A DNA stretch of 44,218 nt from the NCBI GenBank assembly GCA_964408185.1, contig CAYOYK010000021.1:1-44218 (forward strand). Direction: 5' to 3'. Shown here one piece after another: positions 1 to 8,537 of the stretch. Under the pieces are notes generated by a model. The model did no database searches, was not told the origin of the DNA, and saw only the letters and a list, made by a program, of their open reading frames with translations. Numbering within the stretch: position 1 is the first letter of the stretch; each line of letters opens with the position of its first letter. The DNA comes from CAYOYK01 sp964408185 (GTDB lineage Bacteria; Bacillota; Clostridia; Christensenellales; Aristaeellaceae). A program made the translations under genes and the position numbers.

Positions 1-130
1 GTTGCATTGCGCTCTGGTGCGCCGTACTAGTTTAATCTATTGTCGACACTATCTAAGGGATACACAATATCGACTTAGCGGATGCAGGAGCGATTTACTC
101 ATGCGCTGGTGCGAAGAAGCTGCTTGATAC

Positions 131-580
131 TTACCACTTGTATTTACAATTCAAACACTCAAACTGCTTGCCAATTTTTCCGCTTGCTAGTCCCCATGTC
201 AGGACGGAAGCCGTTCGTTTTAGAGAGGATATGGGTTTTATATTGGTGCTCCCACAAGTGGGGCAACGAGGGACGCACGCCTCTTCTTGCTGATGTTGTT
301 CACGACGCGCAAGACGGGCGTTAAGACGATTGCAAAGGTCGGCAAATTCTCTCGCGTACTGGTAAATGGGATCCTTTTGCTCTTGAGTCATAGAATCGAA
401 CTGCTCGTGGGTTACTTTGACTTCGTGACTTAGTGTGCGAATCGCTCCGCCGCAGTCTTTGTGTAACATACGGTTGGCCGGATCACGATCAAAAAAATGA
501 GCAACCTCTCCGCATTTATCGCAAACAAGCATGTATATTTCTTCGTCCGCAGGATTGATATTTGTTGTGTCTCTATTCAT
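131..580 (-). CDS. Double zinc-ribbon hypothetical protein, phage-type
   Basis: A 149-residue protein of unknown function. Four cysteine pairs or near-pairs are visible: C20/C23 with C43 near the N-terminus, and a clear C-terminal ribbon with C106-x2-C109 and C142-x2-C145 near the end of the chain. The C-terminal block (CPTCGSTNIKPIS followed by a hydrophobic Gly-rich stretch and ECLNCKYKW) resembles small zinc-ribbon proteins common in Firmicutes prophages and mobile elements; this is from memory of the family. I chose ATG at 578-580 because AGGTG lies six bases upstream; an in-frame ATG 57 bases further upstream has no such site. It is divergent from the broken tape-measure fragment, which fits a decayed prophage end. 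Confidence 0.7.
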   Translation of the reverse strand: MNRDTTNINPADEEIYMLVCDKCGEVAHFFDRDPANRMLHKDCGGAIRTLSHEVKVTHEQFDSMTQEQKDPIYQYAREFADLCNRLNARLARREQHQQEEACVPRCPTCGSTNIKPISSLKRTASVLTWGLASGKIGKQFECLNCKYKW

Positions 581-603
581 TATTGTCACCTCACATGTTA
601 ATA

Positions 604-1557
604 ATGGAATTATATATTGCCTTTCCTGACGTGTCAACAGAAATGGCCAATCTTTACTTAAGCCTCGTGTCGATATTCATTACAGAAAAAAACAGCCAAG
701 GAGAACTTGAACTTGGCAATTTTTTAACGGGCACAAGAAGCTCGTGCCAACAAAGAATAAGTCTTATTCAAGAGCAAGCGGAAAGTGCTTGTGGAGTTCT
801 CTCTTATATGAATGACAAAGGAATAAGCGCACATCAGGCTTGCGCAGACCAACTTGCCGACGCTTACAGAAAGTTGGCCGAGTCTGGCGAATTAACTGAG
901 ACAGCAATAGCGGGTGTCGAATCCGCCGCACTAAACGGCGAGACAGGCTTTGGCAAAATGAAAAAAGGGGCAAAGAGTCTTGGCGTGTCTCTAAAAGCTA
1001 TGGGCAAGGCTGCCTCTGCCGCCTTGATGAACATGGCTATTATATGGATTATTTCAAAAGCCATTGAGCTCCTCGTTAAAGTAATCGACAACGCCGTCCA
1101 TGCCGAGGAGCGGGCCATTGAAAGAACAAAGGAACTCACGGAAGAGTGGGAAAAGGGTGCAGATGTCCTGAAGAAGCAGAAAAAGGCCGTAGAAGACAAC
1201 GGGGAAGAGAATGAGAAGTTGTCGAAGGGCGTCAACCCGCTTACGAACGATAATCTGACTTTGAACACAGATGAGTACGCAAGATATTTGGAGCTCACCA
1301 ATCAAATAGCCAGTTAATTCCCCACGCTGGTATCCGGGTATGACGCAGAGGACAACGCAATTTTGTTTGTAAAAGGGTCTCTTGCTTCCCTGAATGATGA
1401 GTATGAAAGACTGGCTGCCCTTGAGCGGAATAAGGTGCTTAATGAGGCTGGCGAAGCCGTCGAGCCGCTCTTTTCCGATGATGGATATGTGATTCGCACG
1501 AAAGACGGTTCTCCGATGCTTGACTGTAGCATGCGAGGCTGTGTTTCCGCAGCCTAA
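604..1557 (+). pseudogene. Phage tail tape-measure protein fragment, broken by an in-frame TAA
   Basis: Two pieces of one reading frame. The first runs to the TAA at 1315-1317; the frame continues without a shift from 1318 to the TAA at 1555-1557. Across the stop the protein reads as one domain: a hydrophobic helix near 1021-1085, a charged coiled-coil (KELTEEWEKGADVLKKQKK), then DEYARYLELTNQIAS, stop, FPTLVSGYDAEDNAILFVKG. This order (hydrophobic segment, coiled coil, 'DEY..y..l.NqIA..fP.LV.GyD..GNaIL..kG') is what I recall from tail tape-measure proteins of Clostridia phages, which are usually over 700 residues. Both ends are missing, so this is a remnant rather than a working gene. The left boundary is uncertain: ATG codons occur at 604 and 643, neither with a good ribosome-binding site. 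Confidence 0.6.
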
Positions 1558-1604
1558 GCATGCACTACAAACGAAACGTAGGCAGCCTTTTCGGATTTGT
1601 AGTG
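1528..1604. repeat. Two adjacent imperfect stem-loops at the prophage remnant edge
   Basis: The first palindrome starts with GCATGC and GGCTG and closes with CAGCC and GCATGC (about 1528-1562). The second has perfect 9-base arms CACTACAAA (1563-1571) and TTTGTAGTG (1596-1604) that extend with a small bulge. They sit exactly where tape-measure similarity ends, so they may mark a rearrangement or element end, or act as a terminator. No T-run follows either one. Confidence 0.5.
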
Positions 1605-1800
1605 AGAATGGGAGACATATCCGGGAAAATGAAACGGTTCCATGATATCCAAAGGAAAACAAAGCGGCCCTGAGTTGCAATCAATAAAGGCTTAAAAATA
1701 AAGAAAAATTTGGGATGAATGATCCTTGCGCAAAAAGTGAGCCATGGCCACAGAAAAATAAAAAATGAATTAATCGGAAAAAACAATGCCATATTATACA

Positions 1801-1829
1801 TTTTCAAACGAGGGAACGTGTGCTATGCT
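1801..1829 (+). promoter_or_regulatory. Candidate sigma-A promoter of the first sugar locus
   Basis: TTTTCA (1801-1806), a 17-base spacer, and TATGCT (1824-1829). Each hexamer matches consensus at four of six bases. The predicted start near 1835 falls just before the operator-like palindrome at 1839-1854, the usual arrangement for LacI-family repression. Confidence 0.45.
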
Positions 1830-1838
1830 TGCAATGAA

Positions 1839-1854
1839 ATTGAACCGATTCAAT
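1839..1854. promoter_or_regulatory. LacI-type operator candidate
   Basis: ATTGAACCGATTCAAT: 6-base arms ATTGAA/TTCAAT are perfect inverted repeats around a central CCGA, so the centre contains the CG step typical of LacI/GalR operators. It lies 16 bases upstream of the first gene's start codon, just after the predicted transcription start. The likely binder is the LacI-family protein encoded at 7465-8523 in the same locus. I found no second copy ahead of the downstream genes of this operon. Confidence 0.5.
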
Positions 1855-1870
1855 ATATGGGGGAACGACT

Positions 1871-4009
1871 ATGAACAACACTTGGCACACCCGCTCCAGA
1901 AGGCGATTTTTTCTTGATTTTCACATTGACGACTGGAACGACGAGTTCCTCTCCATGTACGATCCTGAGGAGTATGCGGAATGCTGCTTTCAAAGCGGCG
2001 CCACGGCCGCGACGTTTATGGCCAATACTCATTCCGGAATGCTGAACTATCCCACCAAGCTGGGCGGAAAGATTCATCATGCCTTTGAGCACAGGGATGC
2101 GCTGCGCGATACAATTAACGCGCTGCACAAGCGCGGGCTTGACGCGATTGTATACTATGTTTTTGTTTATGTGGTGGACTATTGGGATAAGCATCCAGAG
2201 GCACGGACGGTGCGCGCGGATGGCCGCGCAGTAAAGCAGCGTGTGGGTACCAAAGATGGCGAGCCGCGTTTTGCGACCTGCTGCATCAACGATCCGGGCT
2301 ATCGCCGTCAGTCGCTCGCGGAGCTTGCGGAGATTTGCGACGAGTATGATTTTGAAGGCGTTTGGCCGGATATGACATTTTGGCCCGGTATCTGTGTTTG
2401 CGAGAACTGTAAAGCGCGTTATCGCAACGAGGTCGGCAAAGTGATCCCAACAGCAGTCAATTGGTTTGATCCCGATTTCTTACTGTTTGTGCACACGCGC
2501 CAACGCTGGCTGACCGAGTTTTGCAACGAGGTTTCCGATGTGGTACGGAAGCGGAAGCCGGGGATGAAATTCGCGCAACAGTCGCTGGGCGTTACCAGCG
2601 ACTGGGTGGGGGGTTCGTCGGTAGAATTGGCGGACTGCTGGGATTTTATGTCTCAGGATCTGTACAACGATCGCTTTGGGCTCTCCTTCTCCAGCAAATT
2701 GTTCTATTCTTTAAGCAATATCAAGCCCTATGAGCGAATCAATTGTTGGAATTATCCAAACATCCACGAGCATGTTGTAACCAGAACCAGAGATGAGCTA
2801 TATCAATTGGCCTACAACACAATGATGCATGATGGCGCGCTGACGATCATCGACCAAATCGATCCCGTTGGAACGATTCATCACACAAATTATAAGACGA
2901 TGACAAGCGTTTTTGATACGATCAAAGCATATGAGCCCTTTCTGGGCGGTGAGCTGCGGAGCGACGTTGGGTTATATTATAGCTTCCATTCTAAGTTTGA
3001 CAAGTCATGGAATGGTCGTGATTTGACGGATGTCTCGTTGCTGTTTGAATGGCAGAACGGCGGAATGCACAGCTCTATGGCGGACATGGCTGAGGACGCG
3101 CATATGAGAACAACGGCCGAGGCGGCCAAGACGCTTACGCTGCACCATGTTCCATACGGCGTTGTAACAAAGAAGAACCTGCGGGAATTGAACTCTTATC
3201 GCGTGGTCATACTGTCCAACGTTGTTATGATGGACGAAGAGGAGATGCAGGCACTTCGTGAGTACGTTTATGATGGCGGTTGCCTGTATGCCAGTAAAGA
3301 GACCGCGACAATCACGGATAGCGGCGTTCATACTGGCGAGTGCTACTTATCGGATGTTTTTGGCGTGGACTATATTGGCCTTACAGAGTCTGACTATACA
3401 TATGTATCCCCGACGGATGAGGGACGAAACGAGTTTCCGAACGCGTTCTCCGCAAAGTACCCAGTTACGGTTCCAGACAGCCAAATGCGGGTACGGCTGA
3501 ATGATAATGCGGATGTGCTTGGCACCCTGACCCTCCCATATCACTACCCGTCCATAGATCGTTACGCCAGTATCTTAACCACGCCTCCGGGAAAGTACAC
3601 AGAGTTGCCGGCAGTGATTGAGCACCGTTACGGCAAGGGACATGTGATATACTCGTCTGCAGTGCTTGAAAACGGCGGGCATGCCACGCAACGCGAGGTT
3701 TTTGCCAGACTGATCCGTCGGCTCTCACCCTCTTTCTGTACAGAGGTTGTCGGTTATCCCACTGTTGAGGTGACGCGCTTTGAGCAGGAGAACCGGACAA
3801 TGATCCATATCATTAATTCTCAATCGGAGCTGCCGAACATACCCATCTATAACATGGAGCTCAAGGCGAAGATGAACGAGCGTTTACCTCGGTCGGTTAC
3901 GGAGGTACCGGGCAATACGCCGGTTGAGTATCGGATGGATGGCAATACGCTGATCGTCACGGTTCCTTGCTTGAAGGATTACGTGCTGTTGCAGGTGGTA
4001 TACGAATGA
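1871..4009 (+). CDS. GHL6/GH151-like glycoside hydrolase with trimerisation-type domain
   Basis: A 712-residue cytoplasmic protein with no signal peptide. Residues 12-350 form a TIM-barrel-like region opening with FFLDFHIDDWN and containing FEGVWPDMTFWPGICVCENC (D167; CxxC at C177/C180). Both motifs are typical of the GHL6 (PF14871) group, which overlaps with alpha-L-fucosidases of family GH151. From about residue 360 (SDVGLYYSFHSKF, then VVILSNVVMMDEEEMQALREYV) the chain resembles the trimerisation (GH42 M) domain of beta-galactosidases, followed by a small C-terminal beta domain. GGGGGAA lies about seven bases before the ATG. It is first in the operon and overlaps the next reading frame at its TGA. 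Family placement is from memory; an exo-glycosidase role is likely, fucosidase specificity is only a possibility. Confidence 0.7.
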   Translation: MNNTWHTRSRRRFFLDFHIDDWNDEFLSMYDPEEYAECCFQSGATAATFMANTHSGMLNYPTKLGGKIHHAFEHRDALRDTINALHKRGLDAIVYYVFVYVVDYWDKHPEARTVRADGRAVKQRVGTKDGEPRFATCCINDPGYRRQSLAELAEICDEYDFEGVWPDMTFWPGICVCENCKARYRNEVGKVIPTAVNWFDPDFLLFVHTRQRWLTEFCNEVSDVVRKRKPGMKFAQQSLGVTSDWVGGSSVELADCWDFMSQDLYNDRFGLSFSSKLFYSLSNIKPYERINCWNYPNIHEHVVTRTRDELYQLAYNTMMHDGALTIIDQIDPVGTIHHTNYKTMTSVFDTIKAYEPFLGGELRSDVGLYYSFHSKFDKSWNGRDLTDVSLLFEWQNGGMHSSMADMAEDAHMRTTAEAAKTLTLHHVPYGVVTKKNLRELNSYRVVILSNVVMMDEEEMQALREYVYDGGCLYASKETATITDSGVHTGECYLSDVFGVDYIGLTESDYTYVSPTDEGRNEFPNAFSAKYPVTVPDSQMRVRLNDNADVLGTLTLPYHYPSIDRYASILTTPPGKYTELPAVIEHRYGKGHVIYSSAVLENGGHATQREVFARLIRRLSPSFCTEVVGYPTVEVTRFEQENRTMIHIINSQSELPNIPIYNMELKAKMNERLPRSVTEVPGNTPVEYRMDGNTLIVTVPCLKDYVLLQVVYE

Positions 4010-4029
4010 TAGATAGGGGCGATGTTTCT

Positions 4030-5247
4030 ATGAACAGAACTGTGGCGGGCAATGAGATCAAGGCTGTATATGAAAAGGGCGAGGGAATCCTTCAACTGAG
4101 GCCCGCATTCGTGACAAGGGCGTTTAACCAACCAGGTTTTCGTTTGAAGCTACATCCCAGCGATTACTATGCTTATGGCGTAAAAGCCGGCGCGGTAATG
4201 GAGAGGTGGTTTAGCTCCGTAAACAGGGCAAGGAATAACAACCCAGATCGTGATGACGAAGGCCTAAGCTATGTCAACGGGCCGTGCGGCGAACAGTTTC
4301 TGCTGAAGGACGCGGTCGAATATTTAGCCGGTGATCTGATAGGCGAGGAGCTTCAAAAGAAATATGGCACATGGCCGATTTTTGCCAAGTTCTTTGACTA
4401 TCGCAAACCTCTGTACTTTCATTTTCATCCGGGCGACGAGGTGGCCCGGAAGGTTGGCTGCTCCGCCAAACCGGAGTGCTACTATTTTCCGCCGCAGCTG
4501 AACAATTATGTTGGTGATCGGCCCTCCACCTACTTTGGCTTTAACCCGGAGGTGACGAAGGAACAGATTCGAGAAAAGCTGAAGCAATTTGGAACAAATG
4601 ACACACACATGCTGACAGTATCCAGAGCGTTTGATTTGGAGGTTGGCACGGGATGGTATGTACCCTTCGGCGTGCTGCACGCGCCCGGATCGCTGCTGAC
4701 GTATGAGCCGCAATGGAGCACCGACCTAAATTGTGTGTTCGAGAATATCGTATGCGACGAGACCTATGGCGAGCGGTTCCTGTTCGACATCTGTCCGTCC
4801 GATCTGCCGGCTCAGGATCGTGTAGACTACGTGATGAATGCTGTGGACTGGGATAAGAACTACGACCCGGACTTCAAGCAGCATTACTTCCGTCCGCCCG
4901 TTGTGCTGCCGGTATCTCAGGAAGGGCTGACAGAGAAATGGATCTGCTATGGCAACGATTATATCACGGCCAAGGAGATCACCCTTGATCCGGGCAGCTC
5001 CGCAACGCTTATCGACCGCGCGGCGTACGGTTGCGTGATGGTGCAGGGCTTTGGCAAGTTTGGCACGTTTGATGCCGAAGCGGTGAACCTGATGCACATT
5101 GGGGACATAACGCGTGACGAATACTTTGTCGGCAAGGCTCGCGCGCAAGAGGGCGTTAAGCTGGAAAACAAAAGCCGGGTGGAACCGATGGTGATCCTAC
5201 AACACTTTGGGCCGGACAATGCTATGCCTATGAGTCAGGAGGGGTAA
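4030..5247 (+). CDS. Cupin sugar isomerase, class I mannose-6-phosphate isomerase-like
   Basis: About 405 residues. The metal site of a phosphomannose-isomerase-type cupin is visible: H131 and H133 in LYFHFHPGDE, E149 in KPECYYF, and H217 in WYVPFGVLHAPG. The general role would be aldose-ketose isomerisation of a sugar or sugar phosphate, using a bound divalent metal. The overall sequence is divergent from ManA, so the substrate is not clear. I chose ATG 4030, with AGGGG ten bases upstream; ATG 4006, overlapping the upstream TGA and preceded by AGGTGG at seven bases, is an equally credible start. It sits between two cytoplasmic glycosidases, suggesting it isomerises the sugar one of them releases. 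Confidence 0.65.
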   Translation: MNRTVAGNEIKAVYEKGEGILQLRPAFVTRAFNQPGFRLKLHPSDYYAYGVKAGAVMERWFSSVNRARNNNPDRDDEGLSYVNGPCGEQFLLKDAVEYLAGDLIGEELQKKYGTWPIFAKFFDYRKPLYFHFHPGDEVARKVGCSAKPECYYFPPQLNNYVGDRPSTYFGFNPEVTKEQIREKLKQFGTNDTHMLTVSRAFDLEVGTGWYVPFGVLHAPGSLLTYEPQWSTDLNCVFENIVCDETYGERFLFDICPSDLPAQDRVDYVMNAVDWDKNYDPDFKQHYFRPPVVLPVSQEGLTEKWICYGNDYITAKEITLDPGSSATLIDRAAYGCVMVQGFGKFGTFDAEAVNLMHIGDITRDEYFVGKARAQEGVKLENKSRVEPMVILQHFGPDNAMPMSQEG

Positions 5248-5248
5248 C

Positions 5249-7432
5249 ATGGATAACAAAGCCAAGCTGGCTAAGGCGTTCCCCATTGGCGTCAAGTATG
5301 GACAGCACCGAGACATGCAGGAGAAATACTGGGATTACGATTTTGCCAACATGCGCGCCTGCGGCATTGACGCGCTCCGCGTCCATGCGTTCTGGGCGCC
5401 CATGGAGCCGCGCGAGGGCGAGTATGACTTCGCGCAGTATGACCGAATCACGCGCAAAGCCGAGAAGTATGGCATTCAAATTATGTTTACGCTGTACCTG
5501 ATGGCTTCGCCTGAGTGGATTTTTCAAAAGCATGCGGACAGTCGATTTGTATCCGGTAACGGAAAGGTTTGGAACTCAAACCAAGGTACGGATAATGCGC
5601 AAGGAGGGTGGCCTGGCCTGTGCTTTGACAGCTTGCCATTCCGCAAGACGGTGGAAGCGTTTGCTGGAGTCTTTGTAGAGCATTATCGTGGAGACCCGAA
5701 CGTGCTGGCAATCGACATCTGGCATGAGCCTACCGACGAGGCTGCGCAGGGCATACAAAGCGGGAATTGTCTGGATGCGATTTACTGCTACTGCAAGCAT
5801 TCCATCGCCGGCTTCCGCAAATGGCTGCTAAGCAAGTACGGCGACTTGGATACACTGAACCGCGTATGGACGCGCCACTATCTGTCGTGGGATATGGTGG
5901 AGCCCCCGCATAATGTGGGTACGTTTACTGACTGGCTGGATTGGAAGACCTATCGGCTGGATGCGATCTCGAATCAGGTTCATTGGCTGGGCGCGATTGT
6001 GAAAAAATACGACCCGGAACGCGCCACCTCTGTCCATCTTGGGATTATTGAGATGGGGCATCCCATTACCCATTCCAACGATCATTTTCGTATTGCGGAC
6101 GCGACGGATATGTTTGCCTGCTCGCTTTACGACGCGATGCATGAGGATCTGGCCGGGTTCACCGGGGATCTGATGCGCTCTGCGTGCGATAATGGCCCGT
6201 TCTGGATTGGCGAAACGGGCACAGGCTCCGGCCCCATCTTCTCGCTTCTTGGCTGCCCGCCGGAAAGCTATCATTGTTTTGCACGCCCTTTGCAGCCTGA
6301 GCAGATTTTCAAGCTGACATGGAGCAACATTGCTCACGGTGCGAAGGGCATCTTCTTCTGGGCGTGGCGTCCCGATATCAGCACGCTGGAAACCCTTTCC
6401 CTCGGCTTTACGGAGCGCAATGGCGAGGGCACAGTGCGAACGCAAGCCTTGAAAGCGTTTACGGACGTGTTCCGTCAATATCGGGATCGGTTGGCTGAAG
6501 CGTTCGCGCCGAAAAGCGATGCTTGCATTTTGTACAACATGGATTCGATGATTATTGAGGGCGTTGTTTCGCTGAGCATGCGCCAGTTTGAAGGTCAGCA
6601 TTTCAAGGATATGGACGCCTTTGTTGGCAGCTATCGGCTGTGCATGAAAAACGGGATTCAACCCGACTACATTAGCAAGGAAAGGCTGGAGGCAGGCGGC
6701 CTAAAGGACTACAAGCTTTTGATCCTTCCCTACAGCATCAGCATTGGCGAGGATACCGCAAAGGCGATCCGTGTGTTTGTGGAGAATGGCGGCATGGTCA
6801 TCAGCGATGCGATGCTGGGCTTCTTTACAGACGAGGGCTGGGGCGCCGAGGTTTGTCCGCCGCACGGGCTGGATCAGGTGTTTGGGCTGAGCACCAGCAG
6901 TGATTATCATCTTGTTTCCCGTTGCGACGTTGTAGGCAAGTCCGACCGATATAGGGACGCAGGATGCCATGTCAGTGAGAAAATGCGCTTAACCAACGAC
7001 GCGGAGACAGTTGCAAAGTTTTCGGACGACACGCCGGCGCTGGTCGCACATACATACGGCAAGGGGCGGACAGCGTATCTTGGCACCATCTTCTTTGCAA
7101 ATGTCGCCAATGAAGGCCTGTCTAGGACAAACGGTTTGTTCCGCCTTTTGCTGGATCAAGTTGGATATCAACCGGACAAGACGATTGACGGCCCTGAGGC
7201 GGACGAGATCATCGAAGTGCGCAGGTTGATTGGCAATGCGGACGAGTTTGTGTTTCTGATCAATCACACCAATAAGAAACAGGCCGTGACGGTCTGCACG
7301 CGTGTATCTCGCACAGGAACCATGGAGGAGATCCTCGCGGGCCGGGCTTGCTCGCCTGTGACCGGCGATACGTTGGTTCTTGCGGAAGAAATGGAACCAC
7401 TTGAGGTGAAGGTATTCCATATTCATCAATAG
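5249..7432 (+). CDS. GH42-like glycoside hydrolase (beta-galactosidase family)
   Basis: A 727-residue cytoplasmic enzyme of clan GH-A. The N-terminal barrel has the GH42-like opening RVHAFWAPMEPREGEYDF. The expected acid/base is E160 in LAIDIWHEPTDE, and the nucleophile E322 in FWIGETGTGSG. A trimerisation-type domain follows at about residues 420-620 (YKLLILPYSISIGEDTAKAI, ENGGMVISD) and a short C-terminal beta domain ends the chain (EEMEPLEVKVFHI). The acid/base context (WHEP) differs from the usual GH42 'NEYG', so specificity may not be plain lactose. AGGAGGGG is five bases before the ATG, which lies just after the TAA of the isomerase gene; translation is probably coupled. Confidence 0.75.
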   Translation: MDNKAKLAKAFPIGVKYGQHRDMQEKYWDYDFANMRACGIDALRVHAFWAPMEPREGEYDFAQYDRITRKAEKYGIQIMFTLYLMASPEWIFQKHADSRFVSGNGKVWNSNQGTDNAQGGWPGLCFDSLPFRKTVEAFAGVFVEHYRGDPNVLAIDIWHEPTDEAAQGIQSGNCLDAIYCYCKHSIAGFRKWLLSKYGDLDTLNRVWTRHYLSWDMVEPPHNVGTFTDWLDWKTYRLDAISNQVHWLGAIVKKYDPERATSVHLGIIEMGHPITHSNDHFRIADATDMFACSLYDAMHEDLAGFTGDLMRSACDNGPFWIGETGTGSGPIFSLLGCPPESYHCFARPLQPEQIFKLTWSNIAHGAKGIFFWAWRPDISTLETLSLGFTERNGEGTVRTQALKAFTDVFRQYRDRLAEAFAPKSDACILYNMDSMIIEGVVSLSMRQFEGQHFKDMDAFVGSYRLCMKNGIQPDYISKERLEAGGLKDYKLLILPYSISIGEDTAKAIRVFVENGGMVISDAMLGFFTDEGWGAEVCPPHGLDQVFGLSTSSDYHLVSRCDVVGKSDRYRDAGCHVSEKMRLTNDAETVAKFSDDTPALVAHTYGKGRTAYLGTIFFANVANEGLSRTNGLFRLLLDQVGYQPDKTIDGPEADEIIEVRRLIGNADEFVFLINHTNKKQAVTVCTRVSRTGTMEEILAGRACSPVTGDTLVLAEEMEPLEVKVFHIHQ

Positions 7433-7464
7433 TCGGACAGAATGCAAAAGAAGGGAGCAGAACC

Positions 7465-8523
7465 ATGGCAGAGAAGAAAATTACCATTCGGGAAATCGCT
7501 AAGGAAGCGAACGTGTCAACGGGGACAGTTTCACGCTATCTCAACGGCGCGGCAAACCTGCGCAAGGATGCCAGCGAACGAATCGAGCAGGCGATCGACA
7601 AGTATCACTACACACCCGATCGTTCTGCCAGAGCGTTGAAGAGTGGCAAGAGGAACCTTATCTGCCTTGCCTATCCGGAGTCGGACAACCCTTTCTTCTT
7701 TAATATTGTCAGCGCAATCGAAGAAAGTGTACGGAGGTCTGGCTATAGCCTGATGATTAACCACACGCATGGCGATCCTGCCGAGGAGCTAAAGGTGCTC
7801 GCTCTCACCAAGGAAGGGATCATGGACGGGTTGATTCTTGTGAATTTCAACTACACCCCTGAGCACTTCGACGCATTCAAGCGAGTAGGCTGTCCGCTGG
7901 TGATCAGCTCGCTGTGTATCTCTCCGTACGGGGGCGGCACAGACGATTCCTTCGATTATATAGGCATCGATGTGTTCTCGGCACTGCATATGACGACCAA
8001 GCACCTGATCGATCGGGGGCATCGAAAGATTGCCTACATCGGAGGCCCGCAGGAGATGTGCGTATTCCGCGAGAGGTACGAGGGCTACAGCAGCGCTTTG
8101 GTTCAGGCCGGCATTGAGGTAGATCGAAAGTACTGCTTTCTGGGCGAGTATGACGAGCAGGCCGGCTATGATGCGGGGAAAGCGATTGCTTCAATGGCGG
8201 ATCGACCAACGGCCATCTGTACGGCAAGCGACGTTATCGCCATCGGCGCGATGATTGCGTTACGAGAGCACGGTGTGAGCATACCTGGGGATATTGCGGT
8301 TATCGGCTTGGACAATATTAGCTTCGACAGGGCGTTGACGCCGCAGCTCTCCTCCGTTTGCATGCGGCAGGAGGACGTGGGTCGGTGTGCCGTTGAAATG
8401 CTGTTCAGCCGCATTCAGGGAAACGACGAAGCGCCGCGAAAGGTTATCTTCCAGCCCGAATTGATTTTGAGAGAGAGCAGCGACACCTGCTGCGATACAC
8501 ACCAAGACGACGGACGCAAATGA
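7465..8523 (+). CDS. LacI/GalR-family transcriptional regulator
   Basis: A 352-residue repressor. The N-terminal helix-turn-helix is clear (ITIREIAKEANVSTGTVSRYLNG) with the hinge helix region YTPDRSARALKSGK. The rest is a periplasmic-binding-protein-like effector domain (LICLAYPESDNPFF, DGLILVNF, HRKIAYIGGP, TAICTASDVIAIGAMIALREHG). It presumably senses a sugar from this locus and controls the operon through the palindrome at 1839-1854. AAGGGAG lies about seven bases before the ATG. It is inside the operon, between the hydrolases and the transporter, and its TGA overlaps the next reading frame. Confidence 0.9.
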   Translation: MAEKKITIREIAKEANVSTGTVSRYLNGAANLRKDASERIEQAIDKYHYTPDRSARALKSGKRNLICLAYPESDNPFFFNIVSAIEESVRRSGYSLMINHTHGDPAEELKVLALTKEGIMDGLILVNFNYTPEHFDAFKRVGCPLVISSLCISPYGGGTDDSFDYIGIDVFSALHMTTKHLIDRGHRKIAYIGGPQEMCVFRERYEGYSSALVQAGIEVDRKYCFLGEYDEQAGYDAGKAIASMADRPTAICTASDVIAIGAMIALREHGVSIPGDIAVIGLDNISFDRALTPQLSSVCMRQEDVGRCAVEMLFSRIQGNDEAPRKVIFQPELILRESSDTCCDTHQDDGRK

Positions 8524-8537
8524 GAGGCGGAGCGCAA

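Larger units (their letters stand above)
1558..1870. other. AT-rich intergenic stretch: hairpins, promoter, operator
   Basis: No gene is supported here. The left part carries stem-loop sequence that begins inside the remnant (about 1528-1604). The middle (1680-1800) is strongly A/T-rich with poly-A tracts. The right part holds a plausible promoter and an operator-like palindrome ahead of the first glycosidase gene. The stretch separates prophage debris from the sugar locus. Confidence 0.6.

Noticed and set aside
82..324. Small plus-strand reading frame at the left edge
   Set aside because: It overlaps the well-supported zinc-ribbon gene on the other strand and has no ribosome-binding site or motif.
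1315..1317. Stop-codon reassignment or readthrough in a phage gene
   Set aside because: Reassigned phages usually recode TAG or TGA, not TAA; TAA ends many normal genes here. Nonsense decay is simpler.
1..1560. Intact prophage
   Set aside because: Only a zinc-ribbon gene and a truncated, broken tape-measure-like piece are seen; no integrase, capsid, terminase or lysis genes.
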